DNA of 64,000 nt, from NCBI GenBank assembly GCA_016858145.1, contig JAEHOE010000002.1, positions 3,642,410 to 3,706,409 of the forward strand, read 5' to 3'. Origin of the DNA: Edaphochlamys debaryana. Its lineage: Eukaryota; Chlorophyta; Chlorophyceae; Chlamydomonadales. This document shows positions 11,685 through 23,934 of this stretch, in pieces. Both the position numbers and the translations under genes were made by a program. Numbering within the stretch: position 1 is the stretch's first letter; the number at the start of each line of letters is the position of its first letter. A model generated the notes under the pieces. The model did not search any database. It saw only the letters and a program-made list of their open reading frames with translations, and was not told the DNA's origin.

Positions 11685-12000
11685 TGCGAGGCCAGCAAAC
11701 GAGGGGATGCTCCGCGGGGGATGCGCTCTTGCCGCGACCTAACGAGATGGACCCTCAGAGCTGCTTTTTTGCTCTCGACGCGAGTTGCTTGTACACGCTC
11801 GCTTTGCAGCGAGCTTCTGTATCAAGTTTCCGTACGGGGCGCACATTGTGTGCAGTCCGCACGCCCGGGCACCCAACCCGGCGCTGACCACGCACGGTGC
11901 AAACGCACGCTACTAGCAGACGGTGGCCCTTGAGGGGGGAGCCCAGCGCACGCCAATCAGCACTGCCCTTGTCGGGGCCTTGTAGAGAAAGCCAGCAACC
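11685..12000. promoter_or_regulatory. Shared divergent promoter region (helical protein / NDUFS5)
   Basis: The two start codons lie 316 bases apart on opposite strands, so both promoters and 5' UTRs must fit here. I see no canonical TATA box. The region is inferred from gene layout, not from a recognised motif. Confidence 0.5.
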
Positions 12001-12381
12001 ATGGCGGGCATGGGCCTCTCGACAAGCACGGCGCGCTGCTATGACTGGTACATGGACTACCTGAAGGTGCGCGGCTCAGCACAAAGTCACGAGGGCAACC
12101 CCTCTGGAAAGAGCGAACGAGCGCTCCCTGCACCCGCTGCTGCAGTGTATGGATGAGAGCAAGCAGCCGATGATCAACCTGCGTCGCGAGGAGTGCACGG
12201 AGTGGCTGGAGGATTACAACGAGTGCCTGCACCGCGAGAAGGAGGTGCGCCGCGTTGTGCGTTGTGTACAGGCATCGGTTCAACGCTCCGATGCTTACAA
12301 GCTGTGTATGCCCTTCCGCAGCGGACACGGCGGCAAGTCGTCGAGCGGGAGCGCCAGAAGCTTGCGGGGAAAGGACAGTGA
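12001..12381 (+). CDS. NDUFS5: NADH:ubiquinone oxidoreductase (complex I) subunit NDUFS5-like, twin CX9C
   Basis: Accessory subunit of mitochondrial complex I on the intermembrane-space side, imported through the Mia40 disulphide relay in other organisms. Three exons: 12001-12066, 12146-12244 and 12322-12381, giving 74 aa. The sequence starts MAGMGLSTSTARCYDWYMDY, close to the plant subunit pattern (RCYDFWMDF). Two CX9C motifs are exact: Cys13-Cys23 and Cys39-Cys49 by count, the second being ECTEWLEDYNECLH. The C-terminus ends VERERQKLAGKGQ, matching the basic helix of plant homologues. I chose a 77-base second intron ending at 12321 because reading straight through gives a sequence unlike the family. 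The ATG at 12001 follows AACC and is the only start upstream of the first Cys. Confidence 0.9.
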
Positions 12382-15032
12382 CCTCGACTCCTCGTGGAGT
12401 GGAGCGGCTTGAGGGCTGCTGCTGCTCGGGCGTGGACGTTGGCGGGAGCTAGCTAGAGGTGGGGGGAGGGGCAGGAGCGGCCAAGGCTGCCCATGTGTAT
12501 GGGCGTGTCGGTGCTTGGGGCCGAGGCCAGCCGCTTGCCGTGCCTTCACGCCCAGGGCTTATAGACTCAGAGCGGGTAGGGTTCAGTGGTCATAAGTGCA
12601 CAGCCTTTATGCTGTAGGGTTGAGGGACTAGGTGGGAGGGGCTGGCGCGGCGCCTACGGTGGGCACGGGCCCTAGGGCCCACGCAGTGTTGAGGAGGAAG
12701 GCCTGCCTCGCATACGTGGGAAGTTTGTGAGGCGCTGCTGAATAGTGTGAGATTTATGGGGCTTTGGGGGGCTGCATGGGACAGCGCATGTAACGCCAGC
12801 CTAGTTTTGTGCGGAGGCCTCCGTTCTGCGGCAGCGGCGAGCAGGTGGTCCTTGGAGAGGGGGCCACGCTGCCTTCAAGCCCAAGGAAGTGCTTGGCAGC
12901 TCACGATAGCCCTCAGTGTCCATGCGGGTCATGCGCTTCTGTACCGGAACTGAAGCCAGCCTCGAGCGCCAAGCCCCATCAACCGCCCCATCCCTGCCCC
13001 ATGCGCCTAGCCGATTGACATGCTTTGAGGGCGCTGTACAGCGGTAGGCTATTGAAGTTACCTGCCGGGCTCCCCCGTCAGGGCCCCCAACTGCCCCAAG
13101 GAATACCCGAGTCAGCCGACAAGCAGCGGGTTCAACTCGTTGACTCGGCGGCTGCGGCATGACAGGCGTCCATTGTCAGCTGGCACCACAGCATGTTACA
13201 ACAGGAAGAGCCGGAGGCGCCGTGCCAAATCCACAAAGCGGCGCCCTTGCCGTGCGCCCGCCCAAGCCAGACAGATGCTTCCTGCAAGCGTGCGATGCAG
13301 CCCTTGGCAGTGTCCCTGGTGTGTGTCTCGAGAGGCTTTCCTCAGCCCCCCGGAGCCGCCCGCCCGCTGTTCCCCCACACCAGCAATCCCCGAGTGACAC
13401 TTGGTAACCCCACTGTTGGGCGTACCACTGCCCCCCCTGCTGCCCTCAGATGCTCACTCGCTCATGCATACTAGCAACTCCCCGAGCCCGCCAGCCCAGC
13501 CTCCACAATTCGCAGCACCCTCGACACAGCACCGAACACCACGCGTCCACGCCGTTACCGCGAGCGCTAGTGCCAGCGAACGTACCGGCAGGAGCGGTCA
13601 ATCAAGCAGCTCTACCCGCCCCACCTCCAGGGGTGAACACAGCCCCAGCGACTCTTCCGTCAGATATCTATGTCACCAAAGGCGACCAGCGTGCTACGAA
13701 GGCAAGGGCCTGCTCACATCAGGGATGCCGGGTGGGCCCAGATCCCTTCTAGACGGGCCACGCACCTCTGGCCGAGTCCGGACCGGTCACACACAAAAAG
13801 GGTGTCACCACGCGCAACACAAGCAGTGCGCCGACCCGACCGACAAAACGCATTCTTCATCTTGAAGGTACGGACGCAGGACGTAAGCTACCGACCCCCA
13901 GACCCAGGCGCGCACCGCACACGACACGGGGCGGGGCTTCCCCACAAGCACGAACGCCCCGCAAACACACGCTGTCCCGCAGCCCGTTGGCGCAATAACG
14001 AGGCGTCACAGTCGTCATGCTATGTGACGCCACCCAGCTACCACCCCTTTCTGCATTCTGTACTGGACTTAGCTCGCGCGCCGTTGCACCCCTTGGCGAA
14101 AAAGAGGACCCCGTGCCGTAGCCCTCTGCGGGTCACTGGACCCCAGCAGCCTGCCCCACCAGCCGCACGCCCACACGCGCTCCTGCCTACGCCTGGGCAC
14201 CGCGGCAGGTGCCGTTCGTGCCACGGCTTGGACCTCGATATCCGAGCTCCTGCCCACAGAGGAACGGCAGCGATCCAAACCGCCGCCGCGCCCCGGGCAA
14301 CCCCGCGGCTCGCCGGCCGCAGGTGAACAGGCCTCGTGGGCCCACCACACCGTAAGCGAGGGCGGGTGTCCTCCAGCCCCGCGCGTTGGCCCCAGCGCTC
14401 CAGCGCCGCAACACGGAGTGTCCCACGGCGCCGTCAACTAGCCGTGGCGTCCGGCTGTGGGCCTGATGCAGGCATCAGCCAGTTTGGCATCAGCGCATGC
14501 CGGGGAAGACCTGCTGCAGCCGCTGGGCGTGCCTTGTCCGCGGGGCCTATCATCGCCGCTGGACCCATTCGGCGGCCGAGGGCTCCGAAGGGCTGCAGAA
14601 GTCACCACCACGCCACCAACTGCACAGCCAGCACAGAGGGTCAGGGCCTCCGCAGAATGGGCAGAGTGGAAGGAGACGGGCTGGCTTGCGCGTCCGCCCT
14701 GTGCGGCCCGCAAGCGCCTAGGGCAGGTCTCAGCTGCTGCCGCTTGGCCCCACGCGTGGCAGGGCGGAGCCCCAACAGGTCGTGCCCCGCCTGGCCTCGT
14801 CTACCGGCCCCCGGAGGCGGGGGCCATGCCCGTGCAGGCCACATACCAAGCCCAACGGCCTCGCAGACGCGAAGCCTTTAGAGACATGGACAGACGGAGC
14901 CTGCAGCCTGCTCAGGCCGCGGAGGCAAGGGCGCAGGGCCCGCGCCACTCGCTGTGGACCCCATGGCCGCTGTGGGTGGACACGCCTCCTCGGCGCGCAG
15001 GCCCCCGGTCCACAGCAGGTGCGCCCGGCTGT
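12382..15032. other. 2.65-kb convergent intergenic region
   Basis: Lies between the NDUFS5 stop (+) and the GPD stop (-). It holds the NDUFS5 3' UTR up to about 12.8 kb and the GPD 3' UTR from 15.03 kb downward. A minus-strand TGTAA (read as TTACA at about 13195) is the only candidate signal I noticed for GPD, which would make a long 3' UTR of about 1.8 kb. A 14-base palindrome, GGGCCCTAGGGCCC, sits at 12667-12680. Long open frames between 13.4 and 15.0 kb are GC-rich and biased in composition, and match nothing I know. Confidence 0.45.
12789..12793 (+). terminator. TGTAA polyadenylation signal, probably for NDUFS5
   Basis: TGTAA is the usual volvocine poly(A) signal. This one lies about 410 bases after the NDUFS5 stop, a normal 3' UTR length in these algae. 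The assignment rests on position only. Confidence 0.5.
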
Positions 15033-18000
15033 CTACACCTCCTCGATCTGCGGCAGGTTCATGATCTCCGCCACTGCCTCGCTTGGTGTGAGGTTGTTGT
15101 CCAGAACCTGGGAACAACAGATGGACGCGTTGGAGACAGGCGCGCAGCTGCTGAGCGGCGGCGCAACATCAGGAGGCTACTGACAGGAGGCGCATCGAGC
15201 GTCGCACCGACCGTGAGCGCATGCGTGAAGCCAATGGACCGGACACAGTTCCTCACCGACGTCACCCAAGGACACGGCTGCCCGCTGCTGGCCTGACGCT
15301 CCCCCCGACCGGGGATCCCGGGTACCATGCCCCAGCCCCGCTGCCCCGCCACGCAGCCCTCGCCACTCGGCGCCCCCGCCGGGCCCACCTGTGCGACGGC
15401 CGTGAGCACGGGTAGGGACACGCGGTACTTGCGCGCCAGGCCCACCACCACACCCGCCGTTGCCACGCCCTCGGCGACCTGGGGAGAAGGAACGGCGGGA
15501 GCGGGGCACAAGGGTCCAGAACAGGGAGCGCAGACATGTCAGCAGTGATGCGATAGGGCTTGACCTGCCACGGGGTAGGGAACAGCAGCAGCTGCAGGCC
15601 GAGCAGGAGCGCTCGTGCCACACCCCGACCCCTCCTCCGGCCACCACCCCTCGCCAGCGAGCGACGAGGTAGGGCGGCGGCGGTGCAGTGCCCCGTCCCG
15701 GGCTCCCGCTCACCCCCTGCGCGCCACACACAGTACGGGGGCGTTGGTCCCGACACCGCACACGAGGGGCCATGAGGACTCGCCGCCCGGGCACATGCAT
15801 GCGGGCCCCTCTTCTCATTTCCCCGGGCTGCACGCCTCCCAGCCAGCGACCGTAACCGCAAGCGCAACCATGCCGTGACCAACCGAATCCGCTGCCGTAC
15901 CCCCTGCTTGGACGACGCGAGGATGTCCGCGATCTTCTCTCCTCGCCCCAGGCGCATGCCCACGGTGCGGTTCCGCGACAGGTCTCCGTAGCAGGTGAGC
16001 ATGATGTCTCCCAGCCCCGACAGCCCCGACATGGTGGTGCTCTTGCCGCCCATCTTCTCGGCGAGCCACCTGCACGCACGCGCCAAAGCGAGCGAGCCGG
16101 ATTGGAGGGGTGGCGCGCGACAGGGTGCAGGGTCGGCACGCAGGACGGAGGAAAGACGCTGCGGGATGCGGGCAGGACCTTGCTCGCGGGGCACGGCCCT
16201 ACGCGGGAGCCTTCCAGGCCTCCTCTCACGACACCTCGCGCCGGCCGGTAACGACGACTGCGGCGTTCCCGCCCGGTAACAACGACTCCCCGTCCCCGGC
16301 GGCCGGTAGCAACGACTGCGGCGTGCGCCCGTGACGCCGCCCTGTCACTAGCCTCGCCCATTCTGCTCTGCCTGCGCCTTTGCCCTCGCCCTCGCGGCGC
16401 CCACCTGATCTCCGAGCACCCCTGCGCCACCAGCGCTGCCAGAGCGTTGTGCCCCAGGTCCAGACCCTGGCGGGGGGGGGAGGTAGGGGAGGAGGGGAGC
16501 CTCAGCGTCAGTGGCGCACGCCGACCCTCGCATGCCCTGGCCGCCAACCCGGCCCCGGCCCTGTGCTGTACCGCCCCCTCCCCCTCCTCCTCCACTTGCC
16601 GACAAGCTCTAATGGGAGCGGCCCCCGGCCTGCCCCGTCCCCAGCGGCCCTGCCCTGGCCCCCGCCCTGTCCCTTCCCCCACCTGCACGATGCCCGCCGC
16701 AATGGCCAGCACGTTCTTGAGCGCCCCGCATATCTCCACCCCCACCACGTCCGTGGTGGTGTTCACGCGCATCGTGGGGCTGGCGAACAGCGCCTGGCGG
16801 GGGAGGAGGAAGGGGGGGGAAAAACTGTGAGGCCGGGGTCAGGGGGCAGCTGTCGACCTCGCGTCGCCCGCGTCGGCGCCCTCGCCTCCCTCCTCGGTCT
16901 GCCCCTGTACTCCTGACGCTGGCTGACCCGGCGCTTCGGCCTCGTCGTCATAACGCTCTGCGTCGTCCCCTGCACTTCCCGGTTTGCCATTGCCGGTTGC
17001 CCGGTCCGCCCCGACCAGCCCAGCCCCCAAGCCCGTGCCAACTCAGCCGTACCACAAGCCGGCGCAGGCCCCCTTTGTCGAGCGCGGATGTTGACCCCCC
17101 GCACTGCCCCTTCCCCCACCACCCCACTTCCTTCACTCCTTCCCAGCATGCCCTTGCCGACCCCTCCTCCCACTCCCTCGGCACCAACTTCACCGCCCCG
17201 CTTCATCGCCCCATTTCCACCGCCCCGGTTCCACCAGCCCGATACCACCGCCCCAACCCCTCTGTCCCAGCCCCACCATCCCGGTTCCACCGCCCCGCCC
17301 CACCCCCACCTGCACGGTCCTGGCCAACTCCGGGTCCTTGCAGGCCGCCACCACCCCCGTGGGCCGGTTCTCCATGACCTCCTTGGCGAACGAGGGGCCC
17401 GACAGAAACACGGCCGGCTGCTTGCGCTCCAGCGCCGAGGGGATGAGGTCCGACATGGTGGCCGCGTTCCCCACCTGGGAGGGGAGAGGGTATGGGCTTG
17501 GCGCTAGTGCTTGGAGTGTGCGAGGCGGAGACCGGGGAGCGGATGCGTTGAGGGTGATAAGTGTAGAGCCGGCTGGGTTGGGTCGACGGGGCTGTGTGGG
17601 TGCTGCATGCCGCCGCGCCGGCCCTGCCCTGGCCGGCCCCGCGGTTTCAAGCCCCGCCCCAGGCCCCGCCCCAGCGGCCCGCGCACCTCGAGCCCCTTGG
17701 AGACGCACACGATGGGAACCGTGGGCGGCAGGATGTCCTTGATGGACTGCAGGGGCAAGGCGGGGAGGCCAGGCAGGGAGACCCGGTGGGCGGAGGAAGA
17801 CAGGAGCGCAGCCCTGGCACGCGTTGCACCAGCCCGTAGCGACGCGGTGAGACCTCCCAGCCCCGGCCCGCTCCCCCTCACTGCTGCACAGCGGAACCTC
17901 CGCACCCGCAGCGGCAGCAGACAGGCTGCCTTGCCCTGCTACCATACCACGTGGTCCCGTCCAAACGCCCTGCTCCCCCTTGGCTCGGCACACGCGGGTT

Positions 18001-19310
18001 TGACCTGCCCAGATGCCCTGGCCCGGTAATCCGCGCCATTTGTGTCCGCTGCCTGCACAATCCGCAACGCCCCTCCCATCAGACGCCGCGGTGCGCACAC
18101 CTGCAGGAATGCGCGGCTGGACTGCACGGGCACGGCGTGCACCGCGAACTGCGCCCCCAGGATGGCCTCCGTTGGGGAGGTGGTGGCGCGCACGTTGTGC
18201 GGAAGTTTGAAGCCCTGGGCGGGTAAGGGTTGAAATGGGGATGACAGGGTTGATGAGGGCGGCTGGGGGAAGAGCGATGAGGTATGCAGGAGGCTGGGGC
18301 AGAGAGGGTGCATGGCGGGACCGATGGTAGGGTTGAGAGCTCGGGTGGTTGGACGCGTGTTGGCAGGATGGCGCCAGGCCGGGGACCGCTTGGTTTGCTT
18401 AGACAGCACAGCAGTCGAGTCCAGACAGCTCGCCGTACTGCGGTTGGCCAGCCTCCCCACAGGCGGGTGCTCAACGACCCAACAACCGTCTGCCACCGCC
18501 CTGGCTCGCTTCGCCCCACCCTGCCCCTGACGCCGGCTTCCTGCCCTTCCCCTTCCCCCATAGCCCCCGCCCCCTCTCTACTCCTTGTCTCACCGAAAGG
18601 TATCGCGTGTTTTCGTGGAGCGTGTTGATGTCCCGCGAGAGGTAGGGGTCCCGCAAGAGCAGGACCACCTCCAGGCCCGGCTTTTGGCGCGCCAGCTGGA
18701 CCCCCATCGCCGTGCCAAACGAGCCGCCTCCGAACACCACCACCTTGTTCGTTTCCTCGAGCAGGCTCTCCGCGCTCTGTCGCGTGCGGAACACCTTTGA
18801 CCACCGCATGAGGGTGTCCCACGATTCTCGTATCTGGTTTCGCTGCGCTGGTGGGTACGCAAAGCCCGCTGGCGCGACGGGAGCGCTGCTTGATGTGGTA
18901 GCACTGTGAGCCTCCACGCGGCGGTACTCGTCTAGGTGGCGCAACGCCTCCTCATGTAGGTAGCCCGTCTCTGGCACCGTCTCGTCCTCCCCGCTGAGCA
19001 CCACCTCGCCGTCAGAGGACGGGTGGGGTGTAGGCTGGCGTTCCATGACAAGCGAGGAGCTCGGCACCGTTGCCAGCGGCGGCTTCTTGGTTGGGCGCGG
19101 GCCAGTCGACTGGAGTGGCTCCAACGCCTGCACCGCGGGCGCTGCATCCCGAATGGGCGCAACGCGCGGCGCTAACTTCCCCGTATGTGCTGTGCTAGCG
19201 CTGGCCGTGCGCGGCGGTAGGCACGGGCGCGGCAAGCGGCGGATTCTCCCTGGGCATGCAGGCCACTCGCTCCGTGGCTCTGCGCCACGCTGCAGCTGCC
19301 TGCACAGCAT
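15033..19310 (-). CDS. GPD: NAD-dependent glycerol-3-phosphate dehydrogenase, plastid type
   Basis: Interconverts dihydroxyacetone phosphate and glycerol 3-phosphate, feeding glycerolipid and glycerol synthesis. Nine minus-strand exons close in phase: 19310-18594, 18214-18101, 17746-17687, 17474-17310, 16793-16683, 16466-16405, 16069-15901, 15478-15389 and 15107-15033 (520 aa). The Rossmann motif GGGSFGTAMG is near residues 194-203. Later come VSKGLE, LSGPSFAKEV, the active-site Lys region EICGALKNVLAIAAG (Lys about 378), and GLGDIMLTCYGDLSRNR. The first 185 residues are outside the enzyme fold: the initial 60 are rich in Arg, Ala and Ser as in an algal transit peptide, followed by an acidic linker. 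The phosphoserine-phosphatase-like domain that precedes GPD in several Chlamydomonas isoforms is absent here. It is divergent from the Tim44-like gene. Confidence 0.93.
16243..16322. repeat. Three degenerate copies of a GGTAACGACGACT-like unit in a GPD intron
   Basis: Units beginning near 16247, 16274 and 16305 share GGTA(A/G)C(A/G)ACGACT and are spaced about 28-31 bases apart. They lie in the intron between exons six and seven of GPD. A simple local tandem duplication is the likely origin. Confidence 0.6.
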
Positions 19311-19717
19311 CCTTCTGCTATACCGTCAAGCCAATTGAGCTACCTAGAAGGACATAACCTGGAGTGTTAGGGCGAACGTGGATGGGCGGGAGGCCACGCT
19401 TGCACGTCTGCGTAGATGGCGGTTCGAGTTGGGCAGCAAGCAGGCTGTGTGGAGTGGCCAAAGCGTCGCGCAATCGGCACAAACGCCAGGTCGTCTCGCC
19501 TAGTCACTATAGTCCCATCCGGCTTGCGAGGAATTGGTCCACCCTGGCCGCGCAAACTGGCACTGATCGCACCTACATCCACTCAGGACTGATCGGGCTT
19601 AAGGTTGGACCAGGTCTGCCGGCGAGTCTACCGTTTGGCGCACGGGTTCGCCAGCACGCGACTGAATCACAGCCCCTAGGTCGTCAACCTCTTCATTCAC
19701 GTCACGCTTGATCACAA
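19311..19717. promoter_or_regulatory. Shared divergent promoter region (GPD / Tim44-like)
   Basis: A 407-base gap separates the two outward-facing start codons. Both promoters and 5' leaders must lie here. No named motif was recognised. Confidence 0.5.
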
Positions 19718-22700
19718 ATGCAGCGCCGTCTCCTACCGCGTCTGGCGAGACATCTGCTTGAGCCATCATCATCTGCTGTCGGAGCGTCCCCGCCCGCGCC
19801 GTCTGGAGCATGGAGCGGCCCATGGACGACTTTTGCTCGGGGCCTAGCAGCCCCTGGAGGGGATCAAGAAGGCGGACGCGTGAGTCTTTGCGTCAGCGTG
19901 TGGTGACGGCAGGCGGGAGACGTGGGGGCACGGGTCAGGGCGGCTGCCCCCACAGCGCACGGCCCTGGCCCAGCAGGGGCATCAAAAACTGAGGGTGCCG
20001 CTGAGATCGGCCTTGGCCGCCTTGCACCTGGCGGCAGCCTGAGGCCATGCGGCTTAGCTCCTACCCAACCCCCTTAGCCATCCTGCCTTGCCCCACCGCC
20101 TTCCTGCCGTACGTCCCGCTTACTGCTTACAGGCTCCCACGCCCCCGCCTCCGGGGCAGCCCGCGACCCCGGGCCCTACCGCTGACGTGGCAGCGCTGCA
20201 GCGCCAGGTGTGGACCTGTGTCTGTGTGTGCATGTGTAGGGGTGTGTGGATGTGTGAGTCATCGAGATAGGCTTCCGGTCGGCTTGCTGCTCGCCATGGC
20301 GGAGCGGCTGGTGGTTGGGTGGCTGAGAGGCGGCCGTCGCCACAGTCTGTCACATTACGCCGTATGTAGCGCGCACACGTGAGGCTAATGGACCGCCGGA
20401 CAGACAGAGAGGGGTGGACTGGCGTGCTGGGGGGCGACGCAGCGCATTGGCTGTGAAGGCCTGGTCCTCACAACTACTCGAATCGCCACCTGACCACCAC
20501 CCCAGATTGCGGAGCTCCAGGCCTCCCTCAGAGCGGCGCAGTCGGCCCAGGGCAGCGGCGCCCCCGCCCCTCCCGGCCCCGCCAGCTCCTCGGGGGCCCC
20601 CGCTAAGGACGAGCCGGCCAAGGCCGCCCCCGCCGCCTCCTCGTCCTCCGCCAAGCCCTCGCCATCCTCCTCAGCTTCGGCGTCCCCCTCATCTGCCTCC
20701 GCCTCCGCCTCCAGCGCCTCTGCGTCCAGCTCAACCGCCGATGAGCAGGTGCGGGCGCCGGCCAGGGGCTCGACGCCACCAGGGAGCCCCTGGGGTTCTG
20801 CGCCTGCCCAGCCGCCGCCTTGCCCCCCGAGCTCTGCCGTCACGTGCCAGTGCCACACGCCGCCCCTGTGCTGCCTGCCGTCTCCACTTGTGCTTCATTG
20901 CGCCGCCTTGAACGCTTAAAAAACTCTCACGCAGATGCTGGTACCCTCACTCCCGCCTGTGGGCCCCTGTGCACACCCACGGACTGACGTCGCCCATTCA
21001 ACAAGCTCGCCCTCCGTTCACTGGCACCCCGCTCCCTCCATGCATTCCTTCATGAAGCCGCAATGCCGCGCCCCTCCCCCTGCAGGTGGTGCACGAGCAC
21101 TTCAACATCAACGAGGAAATGAAGCAGGTGCAGGTGCGTGCGGGTGCGTGCGTGCGTGCGGATGCGTGCGCGCCGGTGCGTGCGTACACGCCAGGGTGGG
21201 GTGCATTTCAGCAACAAGTCACGGCAGCGGGTGACGACGGTCCTCATGGAACGTGGTCTTCGCCTTCCACGTTACCACCGCCACCAACCCTCTCCCGCAT
21301 TACGTCGCTCTCCTATGCCCCGGGTTGATGCCCTTTGCCCGCATCGGGTTCAGGCTTTCGGGTGTCGCGTCACAGCTTTCCGCCGCGCCCACACGTTCCT
21401 TGCCTACGCAAGCAGCCCCACAGACTCACCCCAGCCCGTCACACACGCACACCCCACACACGAGCAGCCCTCCACAACCCTGTTCGCCGCGCCTACGCTT
21501 CCCTGGCTCACCCGAGCAACCCGTCACACACGCACCTCACCACCACCACCCTCCTGTTCCGCAGCCGGTGCTGGAGAACGCGGAACGGACCCGGGCCTTC
21601 GCTGCGCTGGGGCTGGTGCCGGGGGAGGCGGCCGGTACGCCCGGGAACACGGGCGGCGGCTGGAGCCTGCTGTACGACACTCCCCCGCAGCGCCTGCTGG
21701 TGGGTGCCCAGAACGGGCTGGAAGGATCGATAGGTGGCCGACCTTGGACTTGGATCGAGCGGTGGTGCAGTGGTGCACGAACGACGAACCCAGTCCCCTG
21801 TACTGGTACATCGCTCCCCGCGCCCGGCAACCCCACCCCGACCCATTCGTCCCAATGCCTCCGTCCTTTCCCCCCGCTCCTCACCCCCAATCGCCCCCCG
21901 CTTCCGCAGGCTCTGCTGCTGGGGCCCCTGCGCCACGCCGCCCGCAACGTGCTGCTGCCCGGGCCCCTGGCGCGGCTGCAGTCCATGTCGGAGCGCATGG
22001 TCAAGGAGAACGTGGAGCACGACTTCGACGCGGAGGAGGTGGGGGGGAGTGGGGGGAAGGAGGGAGGGTGGAATCGGGGAAGGGCCGAGTGGGTTGAGAA
22101 GGGGGCGGAAGTAAGGGGAAGAGGGGAGCCATGTGGGGGACGGGGGAGCACGACTTCGGGGCGAAGAGAGCGCGGCGGGCAGGGAGGCGAGGTGTCGCAG
22201 CAGTTCTCGGGAAGTGCGAGCGCGGGGAGCACGGTTCTGGCCGCGGTAAGGGGTTCATGCAAGTAGGGGGAGCCGGGAAGGCAAGTTCATACCGTAAGCT
22301 ATTGTAAGCTGGCAGTCTCAGCATTCCCCGATGCGCCCACCCTCCTCGCCTCCCATCCCCCAGTTTCTGGACGGCGTGCGCGAGGCGGTGCCGGCCTTCT
22401 ACACAGCCGTGGCGGCGGGGGACGAGGCGCGGCTCAAGAGCATGGCAGCCAGCAAGGTGGGTGGGTGGGGGTGAAGGGACACACGGCCGAGCATCGTCGC
22501 TCCCCGCTCTCCTGTACCCCTGCCCCCGCTTCGGGCGTTGCAACTACCCCCGCCCTCACCCCACCCAGCGGCAACGCCTCCTCCCCTTCCCACCTCACCC
22601 CATTCCACCCTGCTCGCTCATATCACCCCACACTCCCCGCCGGCCCGCCCCGACCGCTTTCCTCTCCTCCCCCCCCTTCCCCTCAGGTGGCCGAGGCGGT

Positions 22701-23112
22701 GCTCCGCGACCGCGCCCGGCTGACTGCGGTGCACGGTCTGGAGGTGCGGGCCGCGGCCGCCACGGTGACGCACGCCTCCATCGGCGGCGTCAGCCTGTGG
22801 GGCCCCGCCTCGGTGCGCGCCTTCGACCCCGCCTGGGCCGACGTCACCGGCTCGGGCCTGTCCCGCTCCTGGCTGGTGGTGGTGGTGTCGCTAGAGGCCA
22901 ACATCGATGTCACGTACCGGCTGGTAGGGGTGGGCGGAGGCGGAGGCGCGGGTGGGGGTGGGGCGGGCGAGGGGCAGCAGGGGCAGGGGGGCGACGTGGA
23001 GGCGCAGGGCATGGTGCGGCGGAGCGGCACGTGGCTCATGGCGCGGGGGCCGCTGCCGCGCGGCTCGGTCAACAGCCTCGACTCCCCCTGGCGCGTCATC
23101 GGCTGGTGGTGA
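19718..23112 (+). CDS. Mitochondrial Tim44-like domain protein
   Basis: Eight exons close in phase: 19718-19879, 20133-20207, 20506-20748, 21086-21127, 21565-21699, 21910-22038, 22364-22456 and 22687-23112 (434 aa). The N-terminus, MQRRLLPRLARHLLEP, is Arg-rich, lacks acidic residues and reads as a mitochondrial presequence. Residues 55-160 are a Pro/Ala/Ser/Lys linker. From about 245 the sequence fits the Tim44-like fold: a helix with SERMVKENVEHDFDAEE, then FLDGVREAVPAFYTAVAAGD, helix-rich AVLRDRARL, and beta strands with a Gly-rich insertion, ending WRVIGWW. Tim44-like proteins include the TIM23 motor anchor and the ribosomal proteins Mba1/mL45; I cannot choose between these, and the poor match to the Tim44 N-terminal half argues for a divergent member. 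The presequence exon and all phases support the start at 19718. Confidence 0.7.
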
Positions 23113-23934
23113 GGCGGTGGTAGGGATGACGGCCGTGGGCGACGCCGCGGGGGTGCCGTTTAGGGAACCTCCCCGTTGAGGGAGGGAAGAAGGCGAGGAA
23201 GGCGCCGGCTAGGCAGGTGGGGGCTGTAGGTAGGGGATGCTGCGGTATGTGGGGCAGGCCTGGGCTGCTGAGTTGTTGCGTGCAAAAGTCTCTTTGCTTT
23301 AGCCTGAGCGTTGCAGGACCAACCTTGGCAGCTGACATGGAGCTCGCGGGGCCCGAACAGGCTGGCGAAGTGCGAAGGGCCCCTCGCGCTTTTGCCGGGT
23401 ATGCGGGCATGTAGCCGCATGAGGCGCGTGTAAGCCCCTTCCAACACGCTCCCTGGCCACGTCCCGTCCTGCAGCGACCGCGACTGTGCTCTGTGCGCAA
23501 CTCAACCTTGCCGCGCGCTTACGGCGGGCCTCACACCAAACAAACCGGCACAAGGCACGCTTCCAACACCTCTCAGGCCAATTGCTGCTCTGCTAGTATC
23601 CACCTGGCCGCCCACAACTGAATGCTGCTACACACCAGTCAACCGTAGCCCAAGGAGACTCCATGTAGATCTCCTCGGCCTCTGAGCCGTGAGTCCACAC
23701 CCAACGGCGAGTGCTGGGGTCTGGCATGCCGATGCCGACGGGTGTCCATCCCCAAGAGGCTTGCCACCGCATCCGAGCTCGTGCATGGGCATGGGCCATG
23801 GGCCAAAGGGCTCCATACCCCGCACTTGACGCCCGTCGACCTGTACCCTGGCCCGACCTCGGCCCTCGGCCAGCAGCCTTTGCCCCCCAACAAGGTGATA
23901 CCAGTCACGACTCTTCACTGCAACAGCCTCACCC
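23113..23934. other. Convergent intergenic region (3' UTRs)
   Basis: Between the stop of the Tim44-like gene (+) and the stop of the MYND gene (-). Both 3' UTRs should lie here. I see no other gene or repeat in its 0.8 kb. Confidence 0.5.

Noticed and set aside
12245..12412. Read-through version of NDUFS5 without a second intron
   Set aside because: Gives a C-terminus unlike the family; removing 12245-12321 restores the basic VERERQKL helix and closes phase.
13401..14881. Several plus-strand open frames of 150-280 codons in the NDUFS5-GPD gap
   Set aside because: Biased composition without recognisable motifs, and frames overlap on both strands; likely noncoding GC-rich DNA or 3' UTR.
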